From NCBI RefSeq assembly GCF_000377405.1, contig NZ_KB905022.1, positions 310,001-374,000 on the forward strand: DNA of 64,000 bases. The letters are read 5' to 3'. Origin of the DNA: Thioalkalivibrio sp. ALE31 (GTDB lineage Bacteria > Pseudomonadota > Gammaproteobacteria > Ectothiorhodospirales > Ectothiorhodospiraceae). The position numbers and the translations under genes were made by a program. This document shows positions 43,977 to 53,301 of the stretch, one piece after another. Each line of letters opens with the position of its first letter. The first letter of the stretch is position 1. The notes under the pieces are model-generated. The model saw nothing but the letters and a program-made list of their open reading frames with translations. It had not been told where the DNA came from and did not search any database.

Positions 43977-45596
43977 TCAGGTCTTGGCTTCCTCGATGCG
44001 GATCAGGGCCAGTTCGTGGAACAGCCCCTTCATCAGGCTGATGCACATCAGCAGCAGCACGATGACGAATGGCAGGCCGGTACTGACCGCCCCGGCCTGC
44101 AGGGCGTTGAGGGCCGCGGCCCCGCCAACCGCCAGCAGGACACCGGCGACCACGCCCTCGGTGGTGGCCCAGAACAGGCGCTGGGACTGCGGGGCATCGG
44201 TCTTGCCGCCCGAGGTGATGGAATCGATCACCAGCGAACCGGAATCCGACGAGGTGATGAAGAACACCAGCACCAGGGCGATGGCCAGGAACGAGGTGAT
44301 CGCCGTGAACGGCAGGTGTTCCAGCATCTGGAACAGCGCCAGTGACGAGTCGGAGATGCCGTCGGCCAGGGCGCCGATCCCCTCGCGTGCCTGGTCCAGG
44401 CCGGAGCCGCCGAAGGCGCTCATCCAGATCACCGTGACCAGGGTCGGCACCAGCAAGACGGCGGTGACGAACTGGCGCACGGTGCGCCCGCGGGAGACGC
44501 GCGCGATGAACATGCCGACGAACGGCGACCAGGAGATCCACCAGGCCCAGAAGAAGATCGTCCAGGCGTGGTAGAAGGTCTCGTCCTCGCGCCCGACCGG
44601 GTTGCTGAGCGGCAGGATGTACTGCACGTAGCCGCCGACCGTAGTGCCGACGCTGGACAGGAACGCCAGAACCCCTCCGGCCACCATCACGAACAGCAGC
44701 AGCAGCGCGGCGAACAGCAGGTTGATGTTGCTCAGGACCTTCACGCCGCCATGGATGCCGCGCATGATCGACAGCAGGGCGATGATGGTCACGCCGATGA
44801 TGATGGCGACCTGCGTATTCAGGCCCGAGTCGATGCCGAACAGGAATTCCATTCCCGAGGCGGCCTGCTGTGCCCCCAAGCCCAGCGAGGTGGCCAGGCC
44901 GAACATGGTGGCCAGTACGGCCAGGGTATCGATCACGTGACCGATCGGCCCCCAGACGCGCTCGCCGAGGAGGGGATAGAAGGCCGAACGGATGGTCAGC
45001 GGAAGGCCCTTGTTGTAGGCGAAGAACGCGAGCGCCAGGCCGACCACCGCGTAGATCGCCCAGGGATGCAGGCCCCAGTGATACATGGTTGCGCCCAGCG
45101 CCGCCTGGCGGGATTCCTCGGTCCCGCCTTCGATGCCCAGGGGTGTGCCGAACCATTCGGTGAAGTAACCAACAGGTTCGGCCACGCTCCAGAACATCAG
45201 GCCGATACCCATGCCGGCGGCAAACAGCATGGAGAACCAGGAGATCACGGAGAACTCCGGCTTGGCGTCCTGGCCGCCAATGCGGATGCGCCCGATCGGC
45301 AGCAGGATCAGGGCCAGACAGAACAGAACGAAGATGTTGCCGGCCGACAGGAACAGCCAGTCGAAGGTGCGGCCGATCCACTGGCGCGTGGCGTCGAGGT
45401 GTTCGTTGGCCTGTTCCGGAAAGATCAGGGACAGGATGACGAATACGACGATCAGGAATGCGCTGACCACGAAGACCGGGTTGTGCAGGTCCAGCCCCAG
45501 CGGGTTGATGTTCTGCTCGCCAATCTCGTGGTCGGTGTCGTATTCGGCTTCCAGGGCCTCTTTCTGTTTTTCCAGGTCCTGCGGATTCTCGCTCAC
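43977..45596 (-). CDS. BCCT family betaine/choline/carnitine transporter
   Basis: GTG 45596 is chosen because AAGGAGGAG lies directly upstream. The 539-residue protein has an acidic cytoplasmic N-terminus, 12 membrane helices and the BCCT signatures FAAGMGIGLMFWSVAEPVG near residue 140 and FFWAWWISWSPFVGMFIARVSRGRT near residue 345. The Trp/aromatic residues of these helices form the trimethylammonium box. Import of glycine betaine or a related osmolyte, driven by sodium, is the likely role. The short C-terminus lacks a long osmosensory tail. Promoter and terminator are both visible, so it is a single-gene unit. Confidence 0.93.
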   Translation of the reverse strand: MSENPQDLEKQKEALEAEYDTDHEIGEQNINPLGLDLHNPVFVVSAFLIVVFVILSLIFPEQANEHLDATRQWIGRTFDWLFLSAGNIFVLFCLALILLPIGRIRIGGQDAKPEFSVISWFSMLFAAGMGIGLMFWSVAEPVGYFTEWFGTPLGIEGGTEESRQAALGATMYHWGLHPWAIYAVVGLALAFFAYNKGLPLTIRSAFYPLLGERVWGPIGHVIDTLAVLATMFGLATSLGLGAQQAASGMEFLFGIDSGLNTQVAIIIGVTIIALLSIMRGIHGGVKVLSNINLLFAALLLLFVMVAGGVLAFLSSVGTTVGGYVQYILPLSNPVGREDETFYHAWTIFFWAWWISWSPFVGMFIARVSRGRTVRQFVTAVLLVPTLVTVIWMSAFGGSGLDQAREGIGALADGISDSSLALFQMLEHLPFTAITSFLAIALVLVFFITSSDSGSLVIDSITSGGKTDAPQSQRLFWATTEGVVAGVLLAVGGAAALNALQAGAVSTGLPFVIVLLLMCISLMKGLFHELALIRIEEAKT

Positions 45597-45663
45597 CGTC
45601 TCCTCCTTGGCTTTTTTCTGGCATGTTGCCTTGGCCGAATGTCGGCCCGTCGCAACCCTGTCG

Positions 45664-45692
45664 AGTAAAGACACTGCACCACAAAAATGCAA
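45664..45692 (-). promoter_or_regulatory. Sigma70-type promoter for the BCCT transporter
   Basis: On the minus strand TTGCAT (45692-45687) and TTTACT (45669-45664) are separated by exactly 17 bases, about 70 bases before the GTG start. Four of six bases match consensus in each hexamer. Confidence 0.45.
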
Positions 45693-45742
45693 AGGGCCGG
45701 TCCAGAATGCGTTTTACCGGCGTGAGGGAGGGGCCCGGCGCC

Positions 45743-46678
45743 TCAGCGGCGCGACAGCTCGCAGAGGGCGCGGACATGGGCCGCCGCGCTGCGCCCGAGC
45801 GACGAGAAGTCGTATCCACCCTCCAGCATGGAGACCAGGCGCCCGCCAGCGTGGCGCGCGGCGACATCGACCAGGGCACGCGAAATCCAGGCGAAGTCGT
45901 CTTCCGCCAGGTGCAGGCTGGCCAGGTGGTCGTCCCGGTGGCCGTCGAACCCAGCGGAGACCAGCACCAGCTCCGGCTGAAAGCGATCCAGAGCGGGCAG
46001 CCAGTCGCGTTCGATCGCGGCGCGAAAGTTTGCGCCGTCGGTGCCGGCGGCCAGGGGCGTGTGGATCAGGTGATCGCGTTCGGCCAGCGGTGTGCCCGGG
46101 TAGAACGGGTGCTGGAAGGAAGAGCAGTAGAGCACCCGGGGGTCCTCCCGGAAGATGTCCTCGGTCCCGTTCCCGTGGTGGACGTCGAAGTCCGCGATCG
46201 CCACGCGCGCGAGGCCGTAGCGCGCCAGCGCGTGGGCGGCCGCCACCGCGATGTTGTTGAACAGACAAAAGCCCATGGCCCGCTCGCGTTCGGCGTGATG
46301 GCCGGGCGGGCGGACGGCGCAGAAGACATGGTCGGCCTCCCCCTCCATCACGGCCCGCACGCCCGCGACTCCGGCCCCGGCCGCGTGCAGGGCGGCCGTC
46401 AGCGAGCCTTTGCTCATGACGGTGTCCGCGTCCAGCATCGTCTGCTGCCCGGGAGCCGGGGCGCTGGCCCGTATGCGTGCGACATGCGCCGGGCTGTGGA
46501 CCCGCTCGAGTTGCGCGTCGGTGGCCGGGGGCGCGTCCAGCAGGATCAGGCCTTCCAGCAGGCCCTCGTCGAGCAGGGCATTGCGGATCGCGTGCAGGCG
46601 GCCGGGGCGCTCCGGGTGGGTCGGGCCTGGATCGTGCAGCAGGCAGTCGGGGTGCGAGATATAGGCCGTATGGGTCAT
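45743..46678 (-). CDS. Histone-deacetylase/acetylpolyamine amidohydrolase family protein
   Basis: The start at ATG 46678 gives 311 residues. Class II HDAC-like motifs are intact: HPERPGRL near residue 22, RPPGHHAERERAMGFCLFNN near 125, DFDVHHGNGTEDIF near 162 and SAGFDGHRDD near 240, ending with MLEGGYD. These supply the zinc ligands and the His pair. Bacterial members deacetylate acetylpolyamines or small acetylated molecules, so histone is not implied. It is a single-gene unit upstream of the BCCT gene. Confidence 0.9.
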   Translation of the reverse strand: MTHTAYISHPDCLLHDPGPTHPERPGRLHAIRNALLDEGLLEGLILLDAPPATDAQLERVHSPAHVARIRASAPAPGQQTMLDADTVMSKGSLTAALHAAGAGVAGVRAVMEGEADHVFCAVRPPGHHAERERAMGFCLFNNIAVAAAHALARYGLARVAIADFDVHHGNGTEDIFREDPRVLYCSSFQHPFYPGTPLAERDHLIHTPLAAGTDGANFRAAIERDWLPALDRFQPELVLVSAGFDGHRDDHLASLHLAEDDFAWISRALVDVAARHAGGRLVSMLEGGYDFSSLGRSAAAHVRALCELSRR

Positions 46679-46798
46679 GGTCAGCCTCCGTCGGGGCACC
46701 TCCTGCGAGTATAGGGGCAGACAGCGGCCCGATGCGGTGGCCCCGTGCGGCCCCAGCCGGTACGGTAGAACTCAATCCATGGTGCAGAGGAGATGTGC

Positions 46799-47104
46799 AT
46801 GAAGGCCTTGCTGATCGACCCGGAGAAGCAGACGATCGAGGTGGTGGAGGTGGAAGGGCGCGAGGATATCGCGCGGCTGATCGGTTTCGATACGCTCGAG
46901 TCCGACGAGATCGGTCCCGATGGTGACCGCCTGTTCTTCGACGAGGAGTGCTTCCTGCGGGGGACGACCGGGCGTTTCCAGATCGACAACGTGATCCCGG
47001 TGTCGGGCAAGGGCCTGGTGGTGGGGAGCCGCGACGACGGCGCCAGCCTGCAGGACGTCGTATCCGACCCGGATGCCCTGCGGGCGCGGATGAAGTACCT
47101 GTAG
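46799..47104 (+). CDS. Small conserved-looking protein, unknown function
   Basis: GAGGAG at 46787-46792 fits ATG 46799 (MKALLIDPEKQTIEVVEVEG) better than the adjacent ATG 46793. The 101-residue product is soluble, with mixed alpha/beta pattern: a beta strand start, ARLIGFDTLESDEIG and FFDEECFLRGTTGRFQID. It superficially resembles DUF3846-type small proteins. I make no functional claim. Its stop abuts the stop of the convergent zinc-finger gene with no gap. Confidence 0.65.
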   Translation: MKALLIDPEKQTIEVVEVEGREDIARLIGFDTLESDEIGPDGDRLFFDEECFLRGTTGRFQIDNVIPVSGKGLVVGSRDDGASLQDVVSDPDALRARMKYL

Positions 47105-47371
47105 TTAGCGCAGCTGGCTGTCCTTGGAGGCGCGGCGGTTGTAGGGGCTGGTCGCGTGGTGCTCGGCGTCCTGCGCCTCCTGGCAGGTGATGCACAGGCG
47201 CACGCCCGGCAGGGCCTGGCGCCGTCCCTCGGGAATCCGCGCGCCGCATTCCTCGCATTCGAGCAGGCTTTCACCAGCCGGGAGTTCGCTGCGCACGCGC
47301 TGCAGGGCATCCTCCACCGTGTGGTCGATCTGCTCCTGCTCCGCTCCGTCCTTCGCCCATCCGCCCGCCAT
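47105..47371 (-). CDS. DksA/TraR-type zinc-finger protein (YbiI-like)
   Basis: The product has 88 residues from ATG 47371 with GGGAGA upstream. A short helical N-terminus is followed by the C4 zinc finger CEECGARIPEGRRQALPG ... LCITCQ near residues 46-72. It is the size of YbiI/TraR-like proteins, which may bind the RNA polymerase secondary channel. The acidic coiled-coil tip found in DksA is missing. It lies downstream of trpB on the same strand, separated by a GC-rich hairpin near 47435-47456. Confidence 0.85.
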   Translation of the reverse strand: MAGGWAKDGAEQEQIDHTVEDALQRVRSELPAGESLLECEECGARIPEGRRQALPGVRLCITCQEAQDAEHHATSPYNRRASKDSQLR

Positions 47372-47482
47372 TCGCGTGCTCTCCCTTTTGCGCATGCCTG
47401 CAAGGCTGAGACCGCCCGGACCGGGTGTGAAGTTCCGGCGGGCCGGGCCCGCCCGGGTGGTCCGCTCCCCGCGTGGCAGGGG

Positions 47483-48679
47483 CTATCCGTGGCCGAATTC
47501 GCGGGCGACGTAGTCGATGTCCTTGTCGCCGCGTCCGGAGAGGTTGGCCAGGATGGTCGTGCCCGGGTTCTCGCGTCCGTGTTTCATGGCCCAGGCGACG
47601 GCATGCGCGCTTTCCAGTGCCGGGATGATCCCTTCGGTGCGCGATAGCTGGTAGAAGGCGTCCAGGGTCTCGTCGTCGTTGATCGCGTGGTAGGCGACGC
47701 GTTCGGTGGTCTTCAGGTAGGAGTGTTCCGGGCCGACGCCGGGATAGTCCAGCCCGGAGGCGATCGAGTGCACCGGCGCCGGGTTGCCTTCCTCGTCGGC
47801 CAGCAGCATGCACTTGAAGCCGTGGATCATGCCCGGCTTGCCATAGGTCATGGTGGCGGAGTGCTCGCCGAGCTTGGTGCCGCGCCCCAGCGGTTCCACG
47901 CCGTTCAGCTGCACCTGTTCGTCCTCGATGAAGCCGGCGAACATGCCCATGGCGTTGGAACCGCCGCCGACGCAGGCGACCACGTGGTCCGGAAGCTCGC
48001 CACCGCTCATCTCCAGGTACTGTTCGCGCGCCTCGATGCCCACCACCGACTGGAAATTGCGCACCATCAGCGGGAACGGGTGCGGCCCGACCACGGAACC
48101 GATCGCGAACAGGGCCTCGTCCGCCTGCGACAGGTAGGACTGGAAGGCCGAATCCACGGCCTCCTTCAGCGAGCGACCGCCGAAGGAGACGGGCACCACC
48201 TGCGCCCCCATCAGCTTCATGCGGGTGACGTTGGGGGCCTCCTTGGCGATGTCGATCTCGCCCATGTGGATCTCGCACTCCATCCCGAAGTAGGCCGCCG
48301 CGGTGGCCAGGGCCACGCCGTGCTGCCCGGCGCCGGTCTCGGCGATCAGCTTCTTCTTGCCCATGTGCTTGGCGAGCAGCGCCTCGCCCATGCAGTGGTT
48401 CAGCTTGTGCGCGCCGGAGTGATTCAGATCCTCACGCTTGAGGAAGATATGCGCACCTACCGAGCGGCTCAGGTTGTGGGCGTAGTACACCGGCGTCGGG
48501 CGACCCTGATAGTGCTTGCGGATGTAGCGCAGCTCGTTCAGGAAGTCGCCCGAGCGCGCCAGGGTGCGGTAGGCGTGATTGATCTCGGCGAAATGCGGTT
48601 CCAGTTCCGGTGGCAGGAACGCGCCGCCGAATTCGCCGAAGTAGCCTTCCGGGCTGGGGAAATCCTTGAGATACGACAT
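47483..48679 (-). CDS. trpB: Stand-alone tryptophan synthase beta chain
   Basis: The product has 398 residues from ATG 48679 ([19 protein letters not shown]). PLP-binding Lys is in [11 protein letters not shown] near residue 87, the catalytic Glu in [10 protein letters not shown] near 110, and the phosphate loop in [11 protein letters not shown] near 233. It should condense indole and serine to tryptophan. No trpA is adjacent, and several positions differ from the usual TrpB ([11 protein letters not shown] instead of [23 protein letters not shown]). It may therefore be an extra, indole-salvage or divergent copy. Confidence 0.9.
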   Translation of the reverse strand: MSYLKDFPSPEGYFGEFGGAFLPPELEPHFAEINHAYRTLARSGDFLNELRYIRKHYQGRPTPVYYAHNLSRSVGAHIFLKREDLNHSGAHKLNHCMGEALLAKHMGKKKLIAETGAGQHGVALATAAAYFGMECEIHMGEIDIAKEAPNVTRMKLMGAQVVPVSFGGRSLKEAVDSAFQSYLSQADEALFAIGSVVGPHPFPLMVRNFQSVVGIEAREQYLEMSGGELPDHVVACVGGGSNAMGMFAGFIEDEQVQLNGVEPLGRGTKLGEHSATMTYGKPGMIHGFKCMLLADEEGNPAPVHSIASGLDYPGVGPEHSYLKTTERVAYHAINDDETLDAFYQLSRTEGIIPALESAHAVAWAMKHGRENPGTTILANLSGRGDKDIDYVAREFGHG

Positions 48680-48840
48680 GGGTGGTCTCGATGCTGGATG
48701 GGTTGCGATCAGGCGTCCGCGCGGACGCCAGGGCGTATGATCCTTCGCGCGGCGCGACATGCCAAGCCCGAGGTGCTGAAAGGGCACTCGGTGGCGGCGG
48801 CTGGTGCTGCGGGGCGCGCCATGACGCGGGAACCCCACTG

Positions 48841-48954
48841 TCATCGCGAGGCGCGCAGCGCCGTGGCGATCTCCGTGCTGGCCCCGGTGGCCGGATGGGT
48901 CCGGGGGACTCTCCAAACGATTGCCGTGGCCCCTGCGGGGCCTCGCAATGACGA
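48841..48954. repeat. Inverted pair of REP-like repeats upstream of trpB
   Basis: TCATCGCGAGGCGCGCAGCG (from 48841) and its imperfect reverse complement (48919-48954, reading GATTGCCGTGGCCCCTGCGG onward) form an inverted pair. The ATTGCGAG-type core resembles dispersed bacterial intergenic repeats. The pair sits in the 313-base gap between trpB and the phosphoribosyltransferase gene. I see no gene or convincing promoter in the rest of the gap. Confidence 0.6.
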
Positions 48955-48992
48955 GGGGATGGGCGGAGCTGCGGCCCCGTTCGCGCGCGCAC

Positions 48993-49610
48993 TCAGTAGT
49001 CGAGCCGGTTGTAGCGGATTACGCGATCCAGCTCGGCGGTGCTCAGCGCGAGGCCGTAGTCCTGCTGCAGGCGGGCGTGCAGGTCGGCGGGGCTGTTCGG
49101 GGCCGGGTCCATCTCGCGGGCAAACTGGCCGACATCCTCGATGACCGCCCAGGGATAGAGGATCCAGCGCCACTCCTGTACCGCCTGGCTGTGGAAATCG
49201 GCGCGACAGGACGTTCCGGCCTTTTCGTGCAGCACCGCGGTACGTACCGCGGCGGGCTGGAAGCCCTCCAGGTGCGGGCGGGCGGCCGCCAGGGTGTCCC
49301 CGGAGTCGTTAACGTCGTCCACCAGCAGGACCCGTTCCCCACGGACGCCTCCGGCGAGCGGGACGGTGACCGCGGCCGGCTGTTTCGCGCGGGCACCCGA
49401 GGTGTAGTGTTCGACCTTCAGGCTCAGCAGCTTGTGCACGCGGAGAAAGTCGCAGAGAAAACGCGCCGGCATGAAGCCGCCGCGGGCAATCGCCACGATG
49501 CAGTCCGGCTGGAAGCCGCTGTCCAGGACCTGGCGTGCGAGGCCGTCGGCCGCCCGGACCACCTCGTCCACGGTGATCAGCTGGACTGGCATCTTGTTCG
49601 GTTCAGGCAT
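48993..49610 (-). CDS. Purine-type phosphoribosyltransferase
   Basis: The 205-residue protein has the type I PRTase fold with the PRPP loop [16 protein letters not shown] near residue 95 and an upstream [13 protein letters not shown]. The pattern is that of xanthine/hypoxanthine-guanine phosphoribosyltransferases, which convert a free purine base and PRPP to the nucleotide. It is the last gene of an operon with macrodomain, pncB and pncA; its start overlaps the pncA stop by 8 bases. The exact base specificity cannot be read from sequence alone. Confidence 0.85.
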   Translation of the reverse strand: MPEPNKMPVQLITVDEVVRAADGLARQVLDSGFQPDCIVAIARGGFMPARFLCDFLRVHKLLSLKVEHYTSGARAKQPAAVTVPLAGGVRGERVLLVDDVNDSGDTLAAARPHLEGFQPAAVRTAVLHEKAGTSCRADFHSQAVQEWRWILYPWAVIEDVGQFAREMDPAPNSPADLHARLQQDYGLALSTAELDRVIRYNRLDY

Positions 49611-50181
49611 ACGCCGCGATCTCCACGCCGGCGGCTTTCATCTTTCTTCGGGCCTCCGCGCCGCCCTCCGGCGTAACGGGCAGCGCGGCATGCGGGATCA
49701 GGTGGACGTCAAAGCCGTTGTTGCGCGCGTCCACGGCTGTTGCCGCCACGCAGACGTCGAGGGCCAGCCCGCCCAGCCAGATCCGCGTCACGCCCCGTTT
49801 CCGCAGTTCTTCGGCCAGGCCGGTCTGGTCGAACGCGGAGTACTGGTCATGGTCGAAGCGCGTTCCCTTCGTGACCTTGATAACGCCGGCAGGCAGCGCG
49901 AGGTCGGCATGGAACCGGGCCCCGGGCGAGTCCTGCAGACAGTGTGGAGGCCAGGGGCCGCCCTGTTCCCGGAAGCTCGGGTGGCCGGCCGGGTGCCAGT
50001 CGCGGGAGGCATAGACCGGCAGTCCCAGCGCGTCCGCGGCCTCAAGCCAGCGGTTGAGCACCGGGATGACGGTGTCGCCGTGATCAATGGCCAGGGCCCC
50101 GCCGGGGCAGAAGTCGTTCTGTACGTCGACGACCAGCAGGGCGTCCCCCGTCTGAAGCTGGTGGCGTGGATCGTCCGTCAT
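49603..50181 (-). CDS. pncA: Nicotinamidase
   Basis: The 192-residue protein is an isochorismatase-fold hydrolase with the triad visible: Asp in VVDVQNDFCPGG, Lys in KVTKGTRFDHD near residue 103, and Cys in GGLALDVCVAATA near 147. The metal site is in SRDWHPAGHPSF. It deamidates nicotinamide to nicotinate. Its start overlaps the pncB stop as ATGA, so translation is coupled. With pncB it restores NAD from nicotinamide released by NAD-consuming enzymes. Confidence 0.95.
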   Translation of the reverse strand: MTDDPRHQLQTGDALLVVDVQNDFCPGGALAIDHGDTVIPVLNRWLEAADALGLPVYASRDWHPAGHPSFREQGGPWPPHCLQDSPGARFHADLALPAGVIKVTKGTRFDHDQYSAFDQTGLAEELRKRGVTRIWLGGLALDVCVAATAVDARNNGFDVHLIPHAALPVTPEGGAEARRKMKAAGVEIAAYA

Positions 50182-51587
50182 GAGACTCCCCCTTGGTGTT
50201 GCCGCTGGCCGGATGTGGCGTGCCGGGCGCGTATGGCGCGGGTGACCGCATCCTGGTGTGCCTGTAGCGCCGGGCTGACGGACACGGGGTAGGGTGTCTC
50301 CGCGGGCTCGATGGCGCGGATCGCGGGGGGCAGTTGCGCCCGCTGTTCCCGCGCGTGGTCACGCAGCGTGTCCAGGTCGCGAGGATGCGCGGGCAGACGC
50401 TGGCCCTCGTGCATCACCGGCTGCAGTAACGGTTCCCCGGGGTGGTTTTCGTCCTGACGGGCAATGATGTCGCCCGCGAACCGGTCGCCTTCCCGGCGCC
50501 GGAAGATCTGCTTGGCGCCCGGCAGGATGGGCTTGCCACTGGAGAGCTTGAGGCGGCCTTCTCCGGCGTACTCGGCCAGCTTGTAGGCGATATCCAGGTC
50601 CGGCACGTCGGTGGAGATGCCCATGCTGGTGCCGACGCCGAAGGCGTCGATGGGTGCGTCCCGTGCCAGCAACTCCGCGATCGCGTGTTCGTCGAGGCCG
50701 CCGCTGGCGAAGATCCCGACCTGCTGCAGTCCGGCGTCGTCCAGCATCGCCCGGGCTTGGCGGGCCAGTGTTCCGAGATCACCGGAGTCCAGGCGGATGG
50801 CGCGAACGCGGAAGGCCTCGCCCCGTTCGTGGCCGAGCTGGATGATCCGGCGCACGCCTTCGAGGGTGTCGTAGGTGTCCACCAGCAGCACCGTGTCCGG
50901 GTAGAGGCGGGCAAAGGCGGCGAAGGCCTCGGCTTCATCCTCGTGCGCCTGGATGTAGCTGTGGGCCATGGTGCCGCTCACCGGGACGCCGTAGCGCTTG
51001 CCCGCCAGCACATTGGAGGTACTGGCGACGCCGGCGATATGGAAGGCGCGCGCGCCCTTCAGGGCGGCGTCCAGCCCGTGCATGCGGCGGGCGCCGAAGT
51101 CCACGACCTGCCGCTCCCCGGCCGCGGTCACCAGGCGGGCGGCCTTGCTCGCCTGTACCGTCTGCAGGTGGATCTGGTTCATCACCAGGGTCTCGATCAG
51201 CTGGGCCTCGGGGAGCGGCGCGGTGACCTCCAGGATCGGTTCGTTGGCGAACACCGGGGTGCCCTCGGGCACGGCGCGGACCGTCCCGGTGAAACGGAAG
51301 GCCTCCAGCCAGCGCAGGAACCGGTCGGAGAAGCGGTCGAGGCCGGCCAGGTAGTCGAGATCCGACAATTCGAAGCGCAGGTCTTCGAGCTGTTGCAGGA
51401 CGGTGTCCAGCCCGCAGGCCAGCAGATAGTTGCGGCGCTGCGGCAGGCGGCGCACGAACAGGCTGAAGACTGCGGGTTCGTGCAGGTCCTCCTCGTAGTA
51501 GGCCTGAAGCATGGTGAGTTCGTAGAGGTCCGTGAACAGCGCCAGGCCAGGGGTGTACGGGGCGGTTGCGTGCCCGGCGCCGGTCAT
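50178..51587 (-). CDS. pncB: Nicotinate phosphoribosyltransferase
   Basis: The 469-residue protein has the family start LFTDLYELTMLQAYYEE, the conserved Arg/His region (DFGARRMHGLDAA near residue 167), GTMAHSYIQAHEDEAEAF near 205 and IRLDSGDLGTLARQAR near 265. It joins nicotinate to PRPP, giving nicotinate mononucleotide. It uses the product of pncA. Both ends overlap neighbours by four bases (macrodomain upstream, pncA downstream). Confidence 0.94.
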   Translation of the reverse strand: MTGAGHATAPYTPGLALFTDLYELTMLQAYYEEDLHEPAVFSLFVRRLPQRRNYLLACGLDTVLQQLEDLRFELSDLDYLAGLDRFSDRFLRWLEAFRFTGTVRAVPEGTPVFANEPILEVTAPLPEAQLIETLVMNQIHLQTVQASKAARLVTAAGERQVVDFGARRMHGLDAALKGARAFHIAGVASTSNVLAGKRYGVPVSGTMAHSYIQAHEDEAEAFAAFARLYPDTVLLVDTYDTLEGVRRIIQLGHERGEAFRVRAIRLDSGDLGTLARQARAMLDDAGLQQVGIFASGGLDEHAIAELLARDAPIDAFGVGTSMGISTDVPDLDIAYKLAEYAGEGRLKLSSGKPILPGAKQIFRRREGDRFAGDIIARQDENHPGEPLLQPVMHEGQRLPAHPRDLDTLRDHAREQRAQLPPAIRAIEPAETPYPVSVSPALQAHQDAVTRAIRARHATSGQRQHQGGVS

Positions 51588-52117
51588 GCCGTCAGCTCTT
51601 CCAGGATCTGCGCGTGGACCTCGAGATCGGCCTCGGTGTGCAGGACGAAGCGGATGTGGCCGACGGCGTCCAGACGCGGGGTGGCGCCAATGACAGTCTG
51701 CAGAGCGATCCGGGCGGCCTCCTCGACGGGATAGCCGAACGCCCCGGTGGACAAGGCCGGAAAGGCGATGCCGTAGACCCCGGCCTCTTCCGCCCGGAGC
51801 AGGGCATTGCGGTAGCAGTCGGCCAGCAGTCGGCTGGCCGGCTCGTCATGCCCGTAGACCGGCCCGAGGCAGTGGATCACGAAGCGGTTGGGCAGGTTGT
51901 GGCCGTCGGTCAGAACGGCCTGACCCGGTTCGATCGGTGCCAGCGGCTGGCATTCACGCTCCAGCCCCGGGCCGGCGGCACGGTGGATGGCTCCGGCCAC
52001 ACCACCGCCCGGACGCAGCCAGGCATTGGCGGCGTTGACCACCGCATCCATGTCGCGTTGCGCGGCGATGTCGCCGGTGGTGCATTCGATGGTGACGCCG
52101 TGAACCTTGACCCGCAT
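51584..52117 (-). CDS. Macro domain protein (ADP-ribose binding/hydrolysing)
   Basis: The product has 177 residues from ATG 52117. MacroD-type signatures: GDIAAQRDMDAVVNAANAWL near residue 15, GGGVAGAIHRAAGPGL near 38, and the second ligand loop PALSTGAFGYPVEEAARI near 120. Such enzymes deacetylate O-acetyl-ADP-ribose or remove ADP-ribose from proteins. It is the first gene of the NAD-salvage operon and its stop overlaps the pncB start, tying ADP-ribose turnover directly to NAD recycling. Confidence 0.92.
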   Translation of the reverse strand: MRVKVHGVTIECTTGDIAAQRDMDAVVNAANAWLRPGGGVAGAIHRAAGPGLERECQPLAPIEPGQAVLTDGHNLPNRFVIHCLGPVYGHDEPASRLLADCYRNALLRAEEAGVYGIAFPALSTGAFGYPVEEAARIALQTVIGATPRLDAVGHIRFVLHTEADLEVHAQILEELTA

Positions 52118-52203
52118 GTGTTCCCCTTGTCCGGAATTCCCGCGGCCTGGCCGGCCCCCTGTTCCAAGCATAGGGCACTCGTCCCAATCGGGTGAACCGC
52201 GTC

Positions 52204-53208
52204 TTAGCGAGCGTCCCCGGCGAGCCGGTCGCGTACCGCCGCGGTCAGTTCCAGCGAGCGCCGTCGCGCCGCGTGATCGAAGGTGGAGGTGGTGACGATC
52301 AGTTCGTCAGCGCCGGTCTGCTCGAGAAACCGGCGGATCTCGGTCTCCACCGTGTCCGGTGCGCCGATCGCGGAGCAGGCCATGGTCTGCTCGACGATCG
52401 CGCGTTCGGCGCGGTCGAGCCGCTCGCGGTAGCCCTCGACGGGGGGCTGGATCGGTTCAGGGCGCCCGCGACGCAGGCTGATGAACGCCTGTTCCATGGA
52501 GCTGGCCAGGGTGCGGGCCGCGTCGTCGGTGTCGGCGGCGTACACGTTGTAGCCGAGCATCGCGTAGGGGCGGTCCAGCCATGCGGACGGTTGGAACTGA
52601 TTCCGGTACAGCGCCAGTGCGTCCATCAGTTGCCCGGGAGCGAAGTGCGAGGCGAATGCGTAGGGCAGTCCCATGCGGGCCGCCAGCTGGGCGCCGAACA
52701 GGCTGGAACCCAGGATCCAGACGGGCACCTGCTGGCCGGCGCCGGGGATGGCGCGGATCACCTGGTCCGGCTGCGGATCGTCCAGGTAGCCGAGCACCTC
52801 GGCGACGTCCCGGGGGAATTCCTCGAGGTCGATGTCCGGCGCACGGCGCAGGGCGCGGGCCGTGGTCGGATCGGTCCCGGGTGCCCGGCCAAGTCCCAGG
52901 TCGATGCGGCCGGGGTACAGGGCGTTCAGGGTCCCGAACTGTTCGGCGACCACCAGGGGTGCATGGTTCGGCAGCATGATGCCGCCGGCACCCACCCGGA
53001 TCTGTTCGGTGGCGGACGCGACCTGGCCGATCACGACGGCGGTGGCGGCGCTCGCGATGCCGGGCATGTTGTGGTGCTCTGCCAGCCAGTAGCGCCGGAA
53101 GCCCAGCGCCTCGGCGTGGCGCGCCAGATCCAGGGTGTTGTGCAGCGCCCGGCCGGCGTCGCCATCGGCGGTGATCGGGGCCAGGTCGAGGACGGAGAAC
53201 GCGGTCAT
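52204..53208 (-). CDS. Luciferase-like flavin monooxygenase (LLM class)
   Basis: The 334-residue TIM-barrel protein has the LLM signatures [16 protein letters not shown] near residue 40, [11 protein letters not shown] near 103 and [26 protein letters not shown] near 165. This matches the MsnO8/alkanal-monooxygenase-like group, which uses reduced flavin and oxygen. The substrate is unknown. It lies upstream of the macrodomain operon on the same strand, with an 86-base gap, and is divergent from the YbaK gene. Confidence 0.88.
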   Translation of the reverse strand: MTAFSVLDLAPITADGDAGRALHNTLDLARHAEALGFRRYWLAEHHNMPGIASAATAVVIGQVASATEQIRVGAGGIMLPNHAPLVVAEQFGTLNALYPGRIDLGLGRAPGTDPTTARALRRAPDIDLEEFPRDVAEVLGYLDDPQPDQVIRAIPGAGQQVPVWILGSSLFGAQLAARMGLPYAFASHFAPGQLMDALALYRNQFQPSAWLDRPYAMLGYNVYAADTDDAARTLASSMEQAFISLRRGRPEPIQPPVEGYRERLDRAERAIVEQTMACSAIGAPDTVETEIRRFLEQTGADELIVTTSTFDHAARRRSLELTAAVRDRLAGDAR

Positions 53209-53301
53209 GGGTGCGATTGTACCGGCGCAGGTGTCGGGCGCAGCCGCCGGTGTTGCCGGTGGGGTCTATAGTCGGGTTAAGGCCTTGCCGGAGGGCGCGC
53301 C

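Noticed and set aside
43861-45879. 672-codon minus-strand open frame
   Set aside because: It is a frame-shifted shadow of the BCCT transporter gene; the transporter frame has all membrane helices and motifs.
45743-46678. Evidence of histone-like chromatin control
   Set aside because: Bacterial members of this family act on acetylpolyamines or small molecules; no histone gene is implied.
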